NCBI GenBank assembly: GCA_964537965.1 | Contig: CAZIDB010000023.1 | Coordinates: 1-30,884 of the forward strand | Origin: SURF-24 sp964537965 | GTDB lineage: Bacteria > Bacteroidota > Ignavibacteria > Ignavibacteriales > SURF-24 | Reading direction: 5' to 3' | Length of the DNA: 30,884 nt | Shown: positions 7,203 to 15,207 of the stretch, piece after piece | Position numbering within the stretch: position 1 is the stretch's first letter | How the letters are laid out: each line of letters starts with the position of its first letter | Notes under the pieces: generated by a model | What the model saw: only the letters and a program-made list of their open reading frames with translations | Databases searched by the model: none | Told to the model about the DNA's origin: nothing | Made by a program: the position numbers and the translations under genes

Positions 7203-9020
7203 CTACCGGATTATTAAAATGAACAATAGCATTCCCGCGATAATATAAAGTACATAAAGTTGTAATTGCCCGGGATGAGCTTTCTGAAAAGTGTGCGAGA
7301 ATCCAAATGTAATTTTGGAACCAACATCATAAATATCAAAGTATTTTTTCTCTGCCCAATCGTAAATTGATTTAAGCAGTTTCATGTTTCTTATTTCATT
7401 GTAGAATTCTGTACCGGCAATTCTGAATTTTTCAGCAGCGGACATTCCGCCAAGATAGACCTCATCATATTTTACTTTTACAGTTAATAAGAAAATAAAA
7501 ATTCCCAAAGCAAATCCTATCAGGAACAAAATGATAATAAGCTGCGGATTGTACAATCCGGCAAAGGCAGGAATACTATATCCAACAGCCTCAACAGCCG
7601 GGTAAATAAATTTTTGTAATGGTAATTCAACAGCAAAAATTCCGAACACGATACAAAGCAAAGAAAGTAAACCTGTAGCAATCCATTGATTAGCTGAAGT
7701 TTCTTTAATGTCCTTATGAATTTCAGGGCGTCTGCCAAGATAAATAGCATGAATAAATTTCATAAAACTTGCCAGTGTAAGAGCACTTCCGAAGATTGCA
7801 AGAATAATGCATATAAGCATCCAAATCTGATAACCGGCAGTAAGCTCTCTTGTTTTTTCAAGCAAGCCCTGGTAAATCATCCACTTTGAAAAGAAACCAT
7901 TAAACGGTGGAATCCCTGAAATTGATAATGCGCCAATTAAAGTCATTATAAACGTTGCAGGCATATTTTTACCAAGTCCGCCAAGGTAGTCAAGTTCATT
8001 TGTGCCAGTCTGTTTTTCAACCGAGCCGAGAGATAAGAAGAGAGTTGATTTATAAATTGTATGATTTACCATATGGAACAAACCACCGGCAAATGCAAGA
8101 ACACTTCCGCTTCCGATTCCCATTATCATATATCCGACCTGACTTACGGCGTGATAACCAAGAAGTTTTCGCCCATTATGCTGATTCATAGCCATCATAA
8201 CGGCAGATACTAAAGTAATTGCTCCAATAGTAATTATTATTAGATGAATCAGAATATTCAAAACAAAAAAGACGGTTACCATTTTTGCCAGGAGATAAAT
8301 ACCCAGAAGTTTATCTAAAGAAGCCGGCAGAAAGGCAACGCTTTCAATAGGAGCCTCCTTACTAAAATCCGGCACCCAGGTGTGAAAGGGAAATCCACCT
8401 GCTTTCGCAAATGCAGCAACAAGCAAAAATAAAAATGCTATATAAGAAAGTTCACCCTCAAAGTTCAACCTATAAGCAGATAAACTTCCGTTTGCTTCAG
8501 GCTTCAGAAACAACATAATGGCGATGCCCATTATTAGAAATGCATCGCTTCCTCCGACAATAATAAAAGTTTTCTTGGCAGCGGCAGGTGCATTAAGAGT
8601 TTTTCCCAAAGTACCGAACATATATAAGGTTAAACCTGAAAGTCCCCAGAAGATAATAAAGCTGAAGATGTTTTCACTTAATACTGCGCCGTTGCAAAAC
8701 GAAACTGTAAAAGGGTAGAGTACGAAGAATTTTTTTTCAATTTCTTTTTCAATTCCTTTAAGTGAAAATAAAAGAATTATAAAACCAAGCACCTGGATAA
8801 AAACAATAATAAGTAGTTTCATTTCATCTAAACTAAAGAGTATTGTTCCGAAGAAAGAAAACTCAACTCCTCCGAACAGAAATATCATAACCAATAAGAA
8901 AATTGTATATGAGGAGGCAACAAATGCCAACAGTTTGCCGATGTAAGATGGAAGCAGGATATTAATTGTTGCGATGAGAAGAGGAATAAACACTAACAGA
9001 AACAATAAATTACTTTCCAT
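7203..9020 (-). CDS. ND5/NuoL-like antiporter subunit of the hydrogenase
   Basis: This 605-aa protein has about 16 helices and is homologous to NuoL, the N-terminal domain of MrpA, HyfB and MbhI-type subunits. The second half-channel is recognisable: FAKAGGFPFHTWVPDF with K206, ASLDKLLG with K237, and the loop HAVSQVGYMIMGIG. However, the helix-5 motif that normally reads FWE reads FWG here (G126), so the conserved ion-path glutamate is missing. The C-terminal region has an extended hydrophilic helix followed by a last membrane helix. The start at ATG 9020 is chosen because AAGGAG lies eight bases upstream; a GTG at 9029 is in frame but less likely. It overlaps the end of the large-subunit gene by 11 bases. 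Role in ion translocation is inferred from family. Confidence 0.88.
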   Translation of the reverse strand: MESNLLFLLVFIPLLIATINILLPSYIGKLLAFVASSYTIFLLVMIFLFGGVEFSFFGTILFSLDEMKLLIIVFIQVLGFIILLFSLKGIEKEIEKKFFVLYPFTVSFCNGAVLSENIFSFIIFWGLSGLTLYMFGTLGKTLNAPAAAKKTFIIVGGSDAFLIMGIAIMLFLKPEANGSLSAYRLNFEGELSYIAFLFLLVAAFAKAGGFPFHTWVPDFSKEAPIESVAFLPASLDKLLGIYLLAKMVTVFFVLNILIHLIIITIGAITLVSAVMMAMNQHNGRKLLGYHAVSQVGYMIMGIGSGSVLAFAGGLFHMVNHTIYKSTLFLSLGSVEKQTGTNELDYLGGLGKNMPATFIMTLIGALSISGIPPFNGFFSKWMIYQGLLEKTRELTAGYQIWMLICIILAIFGSALTLASFMKFIHAIYLGRRPEIHKDIKETSANQWIATGLLSLLCIVFGIFAVELPLQKFIYPAVEAVGYSIPAFAGLYNPQLIIILFLIGFALGIFIFLLTVKVKYDEVYLGGMSAAEKFRIAGTEFYNEIRNMKLLKSIYDWAEKKYFDIYDVGSKITFGFSHTFQKAHPGQLQLYVLYIIAGMLLFILIIR

Positions 9021-10197
9021 TGATTTCACTCCTTATCATTTCCGTTTTTGCCTTGGATAATTTTAATAAATCAATTTTGAACGGATCGCGGTCTTTATTC
9101 TTTATTTTAATCGAACGTTCCGTACAGCAGTAGCAAGGATCAACAGCGGCAAGTGTAATTAGGGCATCAGCAATTGGTATTCCCTTACACGATGCCTGGA
9201 AAGTTGGAATGTTTGAGAAACTGGGAGCCCGCACTTTATGCCTGACCGGTCTGTTAGTTCCATCTGAACGAATATAATGGAATACCTCTCCGCGTGGAGC
9301 TTCATATCTGCCAATACCTTCGCCCGGAGAAATTTCTTTTATATTATTAATAAATGGACCTTTTTCCGCTTTTAATTTCTCAAGACATTGTCTTACTATT
9401 TTAATTGATTCGAGCATTTCAACAACTCGTAAAATCAATTTATCGTAAACATCGCCGTTGTTAAGAACTACTTCGTTGAACTCTACCAAATCATACGCGT
9501 CTGTTGGTTCATCTTTTCTTACATCCGTATGTATTCCTGAAGCTCTGGCTACAGGGCCAACAGCACAAAAATCTATTGCCGCCTGCTTAGAGAGAATACC
9601 AACACCTTTTAATCGTGTATGCAAAACCGGATCATCATTTGCTGCTTTTGCAATCATATTTAATTTTTGTTCAAGTTCTATAAGTATGTTAGAAAGTCCG
9701 GGGATTTTTTCCGGGTCTACATCTTTTGCAACGCCGCCAACCCGCATCATTCCGTAATGATTTCTGTTCCCGGAAATAATCTCAAACATCTGAAGTACAG
9801 GTTCCCGGTATTTCCATGCCCACATCCATAAAGTATCATATCCAATAAAATGACCCGCTAATCCAAGCCAGAGAAGATGACTGTGTATCCGTTCAAGTTC
9901 ACCAATCAGGGTTCTGATATATCTTGCCCGGATTGGAATTTCGATATTATCAATATCTTCAATTGCATGTACACAAGCCAAAGGATGAGAAGTTGAGCAG
10001 ATACCGCAGATTCTTTCTACAAGATAAATTGATTGCGTGAATGATTTAGTCTCGGAAATTCTCTCGTGACCGCGGTGCATCCAGCCGATTTCGAGGTCGA
10101 TATCAACTACAGTTTCACCGTCTACAATAAGAGTAAAATATTCTGCCTCCTCCAGCAAGGGATGAAACGGGCCAAGCGGTATAGTGTTTTTGTCCAT
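9010..10197 (-). CDS. mbhL: Group 4 [NiFe]-hydrogenase large subunit (NuoD/HycE-like)
   Basis: This 395-aa catalytic subunit binds the NiFe(CN)2CO centre and carries out 2H+ + 2e- to H2 and the reverse. Both metal-binding cysteine pairs are present: ERICGIC (C64, C67) and DPCYCCTER (C355, C358). NuoD of complex I lacks these, so this is a hydrogenase. After R361 there are 34 residues, consistent with a precursor tail cleaved by the protease at 1642-2124. There is an additional cysteine between the last pair (C357). The N-terminal QSIYLVERIC and WMHRGHE segments match Ech, Hyc and Mbh. It lacks an N-terminal NuoC fusion; that domain is the separate upstream gene. A 59-base gap precedes it, and the Shine-Dalgarno is weak. 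Confidence 0.95.
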   Translation of the reverse strand: MDKNTIPLGPFHPLLEEAEYFTLIVDGETVVDIDLEIGWMHRGHERISETKSFTQSIYLVERICGICSTSHPLACVHAIEDIDNIEIPIRARYIRTLIGELERIHSHLLWLGLAGHFIGYDTLWMWAWKYREPVLQMFEIISGNRNHYGMMRVGGVAKDVDPEKIPGLSNILIELEQKLNMIAKAANDDPVLHTRLKGVGILSKQAAIDFCAVGPVARASGIHTDVRKDEPTDAYDLVEFNEVVLNNGDVYDKLILRVVEMLESIKIVRQCLEKLKAEKGPFINNIKEISPGEGIGRYEAPRGEVFHYIRSDGTNRPVRHKVRAPSFSNIPTFQASCKGIPIADALITLAAVDPCYCCTERSIKIKNKDRDPFKIDLLKLSKAKTEMIRSEINGK

Positions 10198-10256
10198 AAT
10201 AAATTCACATTAAATTTTTAAGGTTATTGGTTTTATTTTAAATTGATTCTCCGCTC

Positions 10257-10688
10257 TTAAGAAAGTTTTGTTATTCTTAAAGGATGCTTTATTCCACCGG
10301 GATGGTTGAGCGTTAATAATGGTTCTTTGCGCGGATGTCCTTCAAAATTGATTCCGTACATTTCACTCATTTCTCTTTCAATCCATTCCGCTCCCTTTAC
10401 AATTGGTGTAATCGAATTCATTTGCGGATGCTCTTTATCAGTCATTAAAATCCTTGGGCAAAAATAACAACCGCTTTCATCGTGGGAAAAATGATACAGC
10501 ACTTCAATACTGCTGTAATTTTCAATTGCAGTTGCAGTTGAAAGCCGGCAGCCCATCGTAACAAATAAATAATCAACCACGTTGTGAAGATTTTCATTTG
10601 ATACTACAAAGTAAAAACGATTTTTCTTCTTTATGTACTTACTTATTTTATTCTCCATTACCGAAATGAATTCTTCAATTTTATCCAT
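10257..10688 (-). CDS. mbhK: NuoC-like hydrogenase subunit (MbhK/EchD-like)
   Basis: This 143-aa soluble protein is the 30-kDa complex I subunit homologue. The segment PIVKGAEWIEREMSEMYGINFEGHP near residues 95-119, followed by EPLLTLNHP, is the NuoC signature (normally WPSADWxEREVxDLxGIxFxGHP). It links the large and small subunits at the base of the peripheral arm and carries no cofactor. The ATG overlaps the end of the NuoB-like gene by eight bases and follows GAGGTATTAA. Its separate state resembles Ech and Mbh rather than the HycE fusion. Confidence 0.9.
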   Translation of the reverse strand: MDKIEEFISVMENKISKYIKKKNRFYFVVSNENLHNVVDYLFVTMGCRLSTATAIENYSSIEVLYHFSHDESGCYFCPRILMTDKEHPQMNSITPIVKGAEWIEREMSEMYGINFEGHPRKEPLLTLNHPGGIKHPLRITKLS

Positions 10689-11100
10689 TTAATACCTCAA
10701 TTAGTTTTGCAACACCTTCAATCATTGCTTCCGGTTTAGGAGGGCAGCCGGGTATATAGAGATTTACAGGTATGATATCCTCGCGTTTTTCTACAACATT
10801 ATAGCTCTCTTTAAAGCAACAGCCGGATGCTGGACAACTTCCAATAGCAACAACAAATACGGGTTTGGGTGCCTGCTCATAAAGTTTCTTAATTCTTGGA
10901 GCAACCTTTTGATTGATTACTCCGCTTAGAAGCAGCACATCGGCATGACGGACAGAGCCAACTAATTTAATTCCGAACCTCTCCAAATCATATTTGGGTG
11001 TAAGCAAATCAAGAATTTCGATGTCACAATTATTGCAAGGTGAACCGCTTACATGAAATACCCATATCGATTTTGCGAGCCGTTTATTGTACCAACTCAT
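10681..11100 (-). CDS. mbhJ: NuoB-like [4Fe-4S] hydrogenase small subunit (MbhJ/EchC/HycG-like)
   Basis: This 139-aa subunit carries the proximal [4Fe-4S] cluster that passes electrons to the NiFe site. The four expected ligands are C22 and C25 (GSPCNNCDIE), C89 (AIGSCPASGCC) and C119 (YIPGCPPKPEAM). The CxxC first pair is typical of group 4 small subunits; NuoB has adjacent cysteines. The extra pair C94-C95 is also seen in HycG-like proteins. The ATG follows AGAGGTACTG. It lies 25 bases after the NuoH-like gene. Confidence 0.93.
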   Translation of the reverse strand: MSWYNKRLAKSIWVFHVSGSPCNNCDIEILDLLTPKYDLERFGIKLVGSVRHADVLLLSGVINQKVAPRIKKLYEQAPKPVFVVAIGSCPASGCCFKESYNVVEKREDIIPVNLYIPGCPPKPEAMIEGVAKLIEVLNG

Positions 11101-11125
11101 CAGTACCTCTTATTTAGAACTTTTA

Positions 11126-12055
11126 TTAATATCCAAATACCGCAAGAACTACTGCAATAAAACTTAGTCCTGCAGCGTATCTCCAAAAGAAATTGAGTGC
11201 CGTATCAATTCTTATTCTGGGATTTGTATTTTTTATAATTATCATCACAACCACAATTAGCAAATACTTAAGTATGCTCCATAGAATATTAATTCCGTAA
11301 AAATTAAATCCGCCTAGGAAAAGAGAGATTAAAAGAAATGGAAAAACAACATACATCATCAGGTTGTTCAGTTTCCAGAATGCAAGCGGCGGGCCGCTGT
11401 ATTCCATAAATGGCCCCTCGACTATTTCTGTTTCGGCTTCGGGAATATGAAACGGCGGTAAAGTCATTTTAGCCTGTATGCAGAGTATTGAAATTATAAA
11501 TGCAATTAGTCCTGAGATTGAACCGGCAAAAGCGCCATAGTTTTCCTGTGTTGATAGTATTGAATTAAAATCAATTTGATAATTGGATTTTATAATCGGG
11601 ACGAGGCAAACAAGAATAAATGCAAGTTCATCGGCTAATAAAAGTTTTATCTCTCTTCCGGCGCCAATACTTGAATATACATTTCCGCTTGAAGCTCCGC
11701 CAAGAATAACCATTACAGAGTAAATCATCAGCAGGTACATTACAACCAGCAAGTCTCCGCCAAAGCTGATATTAAAGAATAGCGGTACGCCGATAATCGC
11801 AGAAACTAAAGTCAGCATTCCAAATGCTATAAACGGAGCAAGAAGGAATAATGAATGAATTCCATCTTTTACAATTACCGTTTCTTTTCCAAGCAGTTTA
11901 AAGAAATCATTAAAGTTTTGGAAGAAAGGAGGACCAACACGAAACTGAAAACGCGCAGAGACTTTCCTGTCTACCCAACCTATTACCATTCCCATTACAC
12001 TTGTAAACAAAAAACCGGGAAAAATTAAGAGATAAAATAAGTATTCTGTTTTCAT
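11126..12055 (-). CDS. mbhM: NuoH-like membrane subunit of the hydrogenase (MbhM/EchB/HycD-like)
   Basis: This 309-aa protein has about eight helices and anchors the hydrogenase module to the membrane arm. Near residues 196-215, FHIPEAETEIVEG followed by MEYSG is the conserved acidic cytoplasmic loop of NuoH homologues. The N-terminal VDRKVSARFQFRVGPPFFQ matches the NuoH first loop (RKxxARxQxRxGP). The start ATG overlaps the stop of the ferredoxin gene in an ATGA junction and follows GAAGGAAGG. The C-terminal helix after NTNPRIRIDTALNFFWR completes the fold. Confidence 0.92.
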   Translation of the reverse strand: MKTEYLFYLLIFPGFLFTSVMGMVIGWVDRKVSARFQFRVGPPFFQNFNDFFKLLGKETVIVKDGIHSLFLLAPFIAFGMLTLVSAIIGVPLFFNISFGGDLLVVMYLLMIYSVMVILGGASSGNVYSSIGAGREIKLLLADELAFILVCLVPIIKSNYQIDFNSILSTQENYGAFAGSISGLIAFIISILCIQAKMTLPPFHIPEAETEIVEGPFMEYSGPPLAFWKLNNLMMYVVFPFLLISLFLGGFNFYGINILWSILKYLLIVVVMIIIKNTNPRIRIDTALNFFWRYAAGLSFIAVVLAVFGY

Positions 12056-12555
12056 AAGTGACCTTCCTTCTTTAACCAGCTTCCGGATTTTACGGCAAGA
12101 TGCTTCCCGGCAAAGTATAAATGTTCCTTGGTATTTTCATTTTCAAGTTCAACCATGCTAAATGAATTATTGGGGGAAGTTTTTACGCAGGATGGTAGAT
12201 AATCAGGGTCGTCATTTAATTGATTAAGACAGTAATCGCAGTTTGCGGTTATATAATTAATCACCTCGGGAAATATTGTACCGAACGGGCAGGCAAGAGT
12301 ACAGCTTTTACATCCAACACATCGCATGTTGTATCTTTTAATTAAACCGTTATCCTGGTGTTCAAGCGCTTCTTTGGGACAAGCATCTACACAGAAAGCT
12401 TCTTTGCATTGCCTGCAATAAACAGCGAACTCTGCAATCTCTAATAATGTGAACTGCCCATTATTTTTCCTGTGATAAAAATATTCGCACTTAATTTCTT
12501 CGGGCTTACAGCCGGAGTTAAGCAATTCCGGTATGTTGATGAGTAAACGTTTCAT
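12052..12555 (-). CDS. HycB/CooF-like iron-sulfur electron-transfer protein
   Basis: This 167-aa polyferredoxin has cysteine groups CRQCKEAFCVDACP, CVGCKSCTLACPFGT and CDYC with a later Cys in LPSCVK. These are enough for about two to three [4Fe-4S] clusters. Proteins of this type (HycB, CooF, HydN) wire a partner oxidoreductase to a group 4 hydrogenase. Here the partner encoded just upstream is the FAD/iron-sulfur pair, so it most likely bridges that module and the hydrogenase. The start at ATG 12555 is chosen because it forms an ATGA overlap with the preceding stop; an in-frame TTG two codons earlier is closer to the GAGGAGG site and cannot be excluded. Confidence 0.85.
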   Translation of the reverse strand: MKRLLINIPELLNSGCKPEEIKCEYFYHRKNNGQFTLLEIAEFAVYCRQCKEAFCVDACPKEALEHQDNGLIKRYNMRCVGCKSCTLACPFGTIFPEVINYITANCDYCLNQLNDDPDYLPSCVKTSPNNSFSMVELENENTKEHLYFAGKHLAVKSGSWLKKEGHL

Positions 12556-13373
12556 TCCCAAATTGCCTCCTCGTTTTTAATCTGATCGTAAGTAAAAACG
12601 GGTCCGTCTTTACAGGCATAATAGCCGCCAATTACGCAATGCCTGCACTGCCCAAATCCGCAGTACATTTTCTTTTCCATCGAGAGGTAAAGATTATTTT
12701 CTTCATAACCGTACTTTAACAAATCCATTGTACCGAACTTCATCATAACCGGCGGGCCGCAAACAATAGCAGGATTACCTTTAGGATTTATTTTAACTTT
12801 CTGAAGAAGTTTAGTAACAAGACATACTTCTTCATCCCAGGATTCTCCATCGGGAACAATATCAACAGCCCTGTAGAAATTTACTTTGCTGTAGCTTCGC
12901 CACGATTCAACTAAATTTTTGTAGATGCAATCTTTTGGAGTTTTTGCTCCTGCAAGAAAAGTTATACTGTTATACTTGTCCAAATCTTCCAGCAGGGTTA
13001 GAAACAATGAACGCAGTGGTGCTAAACCGCAACCACCGCCAAGAATTAAAATATCTTTTCCTTCAAATTTTTCTAAAGGATATCTCGAACCGTACGGACC
13101 CCTTAAACCAACTGTATCCCCGACTTTTGCTTTGTGAACATATTCGGTTACAAAGCCGGTCTTCATAATTGTAATGTCAAGCTTATCAGAAACATAATGT
13201 GAGGAAGATGGAGTAAACGGGCCTTCACCAATTCCAGGGATGGACAGTTCAACAAATTGTCCTGTCTTGAAATAGATTGGTTTACTTGGTTGTAATGATA
13301 AAGTCCTTATTAAAGGAGATTCCTGAATTACATCATAAATTTGTGCCTGAATTACTTCATATTGGTTTAGCAT
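12552..13373 (-). CDS. hydG: FAD/NAD(P)-binding [2Fe-2S] subunit (sulfhydrogenase gamma/AsrB family)
   Basis: This 273-aa protein has three parts: an FAD-binding barrel (GQFVELSIPG, with FTPSS at 53-57), an NAD(P)-binding fold with the glycine motif GGGCGLAPL (112-120) and CGPPVMM, and a C-terminal [2Fe-2S] site with C238, C243, C246 and C254. The layout matches HydG of the Pyrococcus sulfhydrogenase, AsrB (272 aa in Salmonella) and PyrK. It should oxidise or reduce NAD(P)H and split electron pairs into single electrons. It starts 18 bases after the HydB-like gene with AGGAAATAAAA upstream. The sequence does not decide between NADH and NADPH. Being encoded at the head of a Mbh-type operon is unusual. 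Confidence 0.92.
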   Translation of the reverse strand: MLNQYEVIQAQIYDVIQESPLIRTLSLQPSKPIYFKTGQFVELSIPGIGEGPFTPSSSHYVSDKLDITIMKTGFVTEYVHKAKVGDTVGLRGPYGSRYPLEKFEGKDILILGGGCGLAPLRSLFLTLLEDLDKYNSITFLAGAKTPKDCIYKNLVESWRSYSKVNFYRAVDIVPDGESWDEEVCLVTKLLQKVKINPKGNPAIVCGPPVMMKFGTMDLLKYGYEENNLYLSMEKKMYCGFGQCRHCVIGGYYACKDGPVFTYDQIKNEEAIWE

Positions 13374-13391
13374 TTTTATTTCCTGTTAAAC

Positions 13392-14432
13392 TTATTTTTC
13401 AGTTAACTCTTTCTGAAGTTGAATTTGATTATAAACCGTTTCTCTGAAATCTATTTTTGCCGGGCATACTTCCGAGCATCTTCCGCAGCCTGTACAGCCT
13501 AATTCGTCAAAGTTGCTCTGGAAATAAATATGCTTGCATAAATATCGATGCCTGAATCGTTCATACATTTTGGGTCTTGGTGTTGCTCCTCCGGCTACAC
13601 GCGCATAGCCATTTAACTGGCAGGAATCATACGATCGTACTTTTACAAATTGTTCAAGCTTTGAATCATCATTAAGAATAAGACAATAACAGGAGGGACA
13701 GATGTTTGTGCAACCACCGCAGCCAACACATTCCTTTGAATCATCTTTCCAGGAGTTGATCGGATTCTTCTTCAGATTTATATAATTGTCATTGAATTCA
13801 AACTTCTTGTTATGTTCAATAAGCTTTGTCTCAACGCGGTTTCTTAGTGTTTTTACTTTGCTTAAATCATCATCGGTATGGTTTGTTATGTGGATATGCT
13901 TCTTCATTAATTCTAGTAGAACTTCACCCTTTTCTGAACCTGTGGTTATTAAATAGTTGCCATTAGTAGGTGATAGGTTTAAATCAAATCCGCTTTCCGA
14001 ATACGGTTTACCGTTCTTTAGGTTACAATGACAGTATTCTCCAATCTCAGTACAGTCGGATGTAATTACTGTTATATTCTCTCTCCATTGCTTATAGTCG
14101 GGGTCAACGAAATCCGCATTTATTAGTGCTTTATCAAGTATCTGCAAGGCTTTAAGGTCGCAAGCCTTCACTCCAACAAGCAGTAACTTTTCATTTAACT
14201 TTCCGGATGGATAAACTTTTTGACGTGGCAGATAGTAGAGGATTTTTACCGGCTCTATAGAATGAAATGAATCCAGTACTACGTTAGAATCCTCTTTCAG
14301 AACGGACAGATTACGGGTTATTACACCGGCAGATTCCTTTTCGGTTACAACTATAACCTTTTGATATCCAATCAATTTTTCTGACTGGACAGAATGTAGG
14401 AACGAGATAAAGTCACTTCCGGAAATTACCAT
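13392..14432 (-). CDS. hydB: 2[4Fe-4S] subunit (sulfhydrogenase beta/AsrA family)
   Basis: This 346-aa protein is close to AsrA (347 aa) and HydB in length and layout. An N-terminal domain has the motif GVKACDLKALQILDKAL and further cysteines in SDCTEIGEYCHC (C126, C133, C135). The C-terminal half holds two ferredoxin clusters, CVGCGGCTNICPSC and CTGCGRCSEVCPAKID. It passes electrons between the flavin subunit downstream and the acceptor, here presumably the HycB-like ferredoxin and hydrogenase. It is the first gene of the minus-strand operon, and the ATG at 14432 has a strong GGAGGTAA site. No sulfite reductase AsrC or soluble hydrogenase subunits were seen in the window, so the usual partners are replaced by the membrane hydrogenase. 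Hydrogenase coupling is inferred from gene order. Confidence 0.9.
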   Translation of the reverse strand: MVISGSDFISFLHSVQSEKLIGYQKVIVVTEKESAGVITRNLSVLKEDSNVVLDSFHSIEPVKILYYLPRQKVYPSGKLNEKLLLVGVKACDLKALQILDKALINADFVDPDYKQWRENITVITSDCTEIGEYCHCNLKNGKPYSESGFDLNLSPTNGNYLITTGSEKGEVLLELMKKHIHITNHTDDDLSKVKTLRNRVETKLIEHNKKFEFNDNYINLKKNPINSWKDDSKECVGCGGCTNICPSCYCLILNDDSKLEQFVKVRSYDSCQLNGYARVAGGATPRPKMYERFRHRYLCKHIYFQSNFDELGCTGCGRCSEVCPAKIDFRETVYNQIQLQKELTEK

Positions 14433-14879
14433 ACATTTACCTCCGATAGAAAAACAGCATTTATCACTTACAATAGAAAATTAACTTCTAAGCAGCAGCA
14501 GTTTTTTCAATAATAGAGATAATGTTTCGGGAAGACCTCGGTACAATAGTTATCAAGACAGAAGTTTGCCTTCGGGAACCATTGCAATAATTTAAATCAG
14601 AATTAAAGAGCCGATAAAAAAATAATTTAAAACCGTAACAGTACAACGGATCTTATGTCGCTTGTTTTATTCCACTAAAACTTTTTTGTAATAAGAAGAA
14701 ATAAATATATATAAATGTTCCTTTATAACTCGGACAGAATTGAAACGAAAGCAGAAGCCCTAAAATGATATGTTCATAGAATTGTCTTGTCCTTTTCATT
14801 ATTGTCAGCATGTTTATATCTAAATATTTTCAGAAAACACATAAAATTAAAATCGGCCAAGGACGTCCGTTTTGCATCC

Positions 14880-14901
14880 AAATTTTAACGCATTAAAATT
14901 T
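14880..14901. promoter_or_regulatory. Perfect 9-bp inverted repeat, candidate operator
   Basis: AAATTTTAA (14880-14888) and TTAAAATTT (14893-14901) are exact reverse complements separated by CGCA. They sit about 450 bases upstream of the hydrogenase operon start and 300 bases upstream of merR. AT-rich arms can occur by chance, so this is a candidate only. Confidence 0.4.
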
Positions 14902-14903
14902 TA

Positions 14904-14930
14904 AAGTCAAGATGAATTTCAATTTGACTT
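14904..14930. promoter_or_regulatory. Inverted repeat AAGTCAA/TTGACTT, candidate operator or hairpin
   Basis: AAGTCAA (14904-14910) and TTGACTT (14924-14930) are exact reverse complements with a 13-base spacer, directly after the 14880-14901 repeat. The right arm contains TTGACT, close to a -35 consensus on the plus strand, but no matching -10 was fixed. Function is unknown. Confidence 0.35.
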
Positions 14931-15145
14931 CTATCCGGGTTTTAAAATTTAAAAGGGACTTTTTCTTATTTGGCCTAATTCAAGTTGTTTTCTATGAAAG
15001 AAGTAAAAATGTAAGAGTTTAACATGACTTTGAAAAATATGTTTTTAAAAGGTTCTGTATCCCGAATTTTAATTCCTATTACTTGGAATTTAAAAAGGAC
15101 GGTTTTGTCAGAAATTAGAAAAAGTTGCTTTATAAGTACGCATTT

Positions 15146-15194
15146 AGTTGGTAAATATAAATGGCAAAAAAGTTGGTATTTATAAATACTAACT
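15146..15194 (+). promoter_or_regulatory. Palindrome plus direct half-repeat upstream of merR, probable operator
   Basis: Bases 15171-15194 form a 24-bp palindrome with arms AGTTGGTATTTA and TAAATACTAACT (one mismatch in twelve pairs). A direct copy of its left part, AGTTGGTAAATATAAAT, lies at 15146-15162 and differs from 15171-15187 at two bases, with a 25-base period. The element ends 13 bases before the merR start, where a MerR-family protein would bind to control its own operon. Confidence 0.65.
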
Positions 15195-15207
15195 TTATGA
15201 GAAAGAA

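Larger units (their letters stand above)
14433..15207. other. 775-base divergent intergenic region
   Basis: This AT-rich gap lies between the divergent hydrogenase operon and the merR-otr operon. No open frame of 60 codons or RNA gene was recognised. It should hold both promoters, but no confident -35/-10 pair or Bacteroidetes-type TAnnTTTG site could be assigned. Inverted repeats are listed separately. The length is far above what two simple promoters need, so a small RNA or several operators may be present. Confidence 0.7.

Noticed and set aside
9010..10197. Reading the operon as complex I (NADH:quinone oxidoreductase)
   Set aside because: The NuoD-like subunit has both NiFe cysteine pairs and a protease tail, the NuoB-like subunit has a CxxC first pair, and NuoE/F/G are absent.
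12925..13168. Two overlapping plus-strand frames opposite the flavin subunit gene
   Set aside because: They are antisense shadows of a gene with intact FAD, NAD and 2Fe-2S motifs.
13392..14432. Calling the first two operon genes an anaerobic sulfite reductase
   Set aside because: AsrC, the sirohaem subunit, is absent, and the pair lies in one run with hydrogenase genes; the same families serve sulfhydrogenases.
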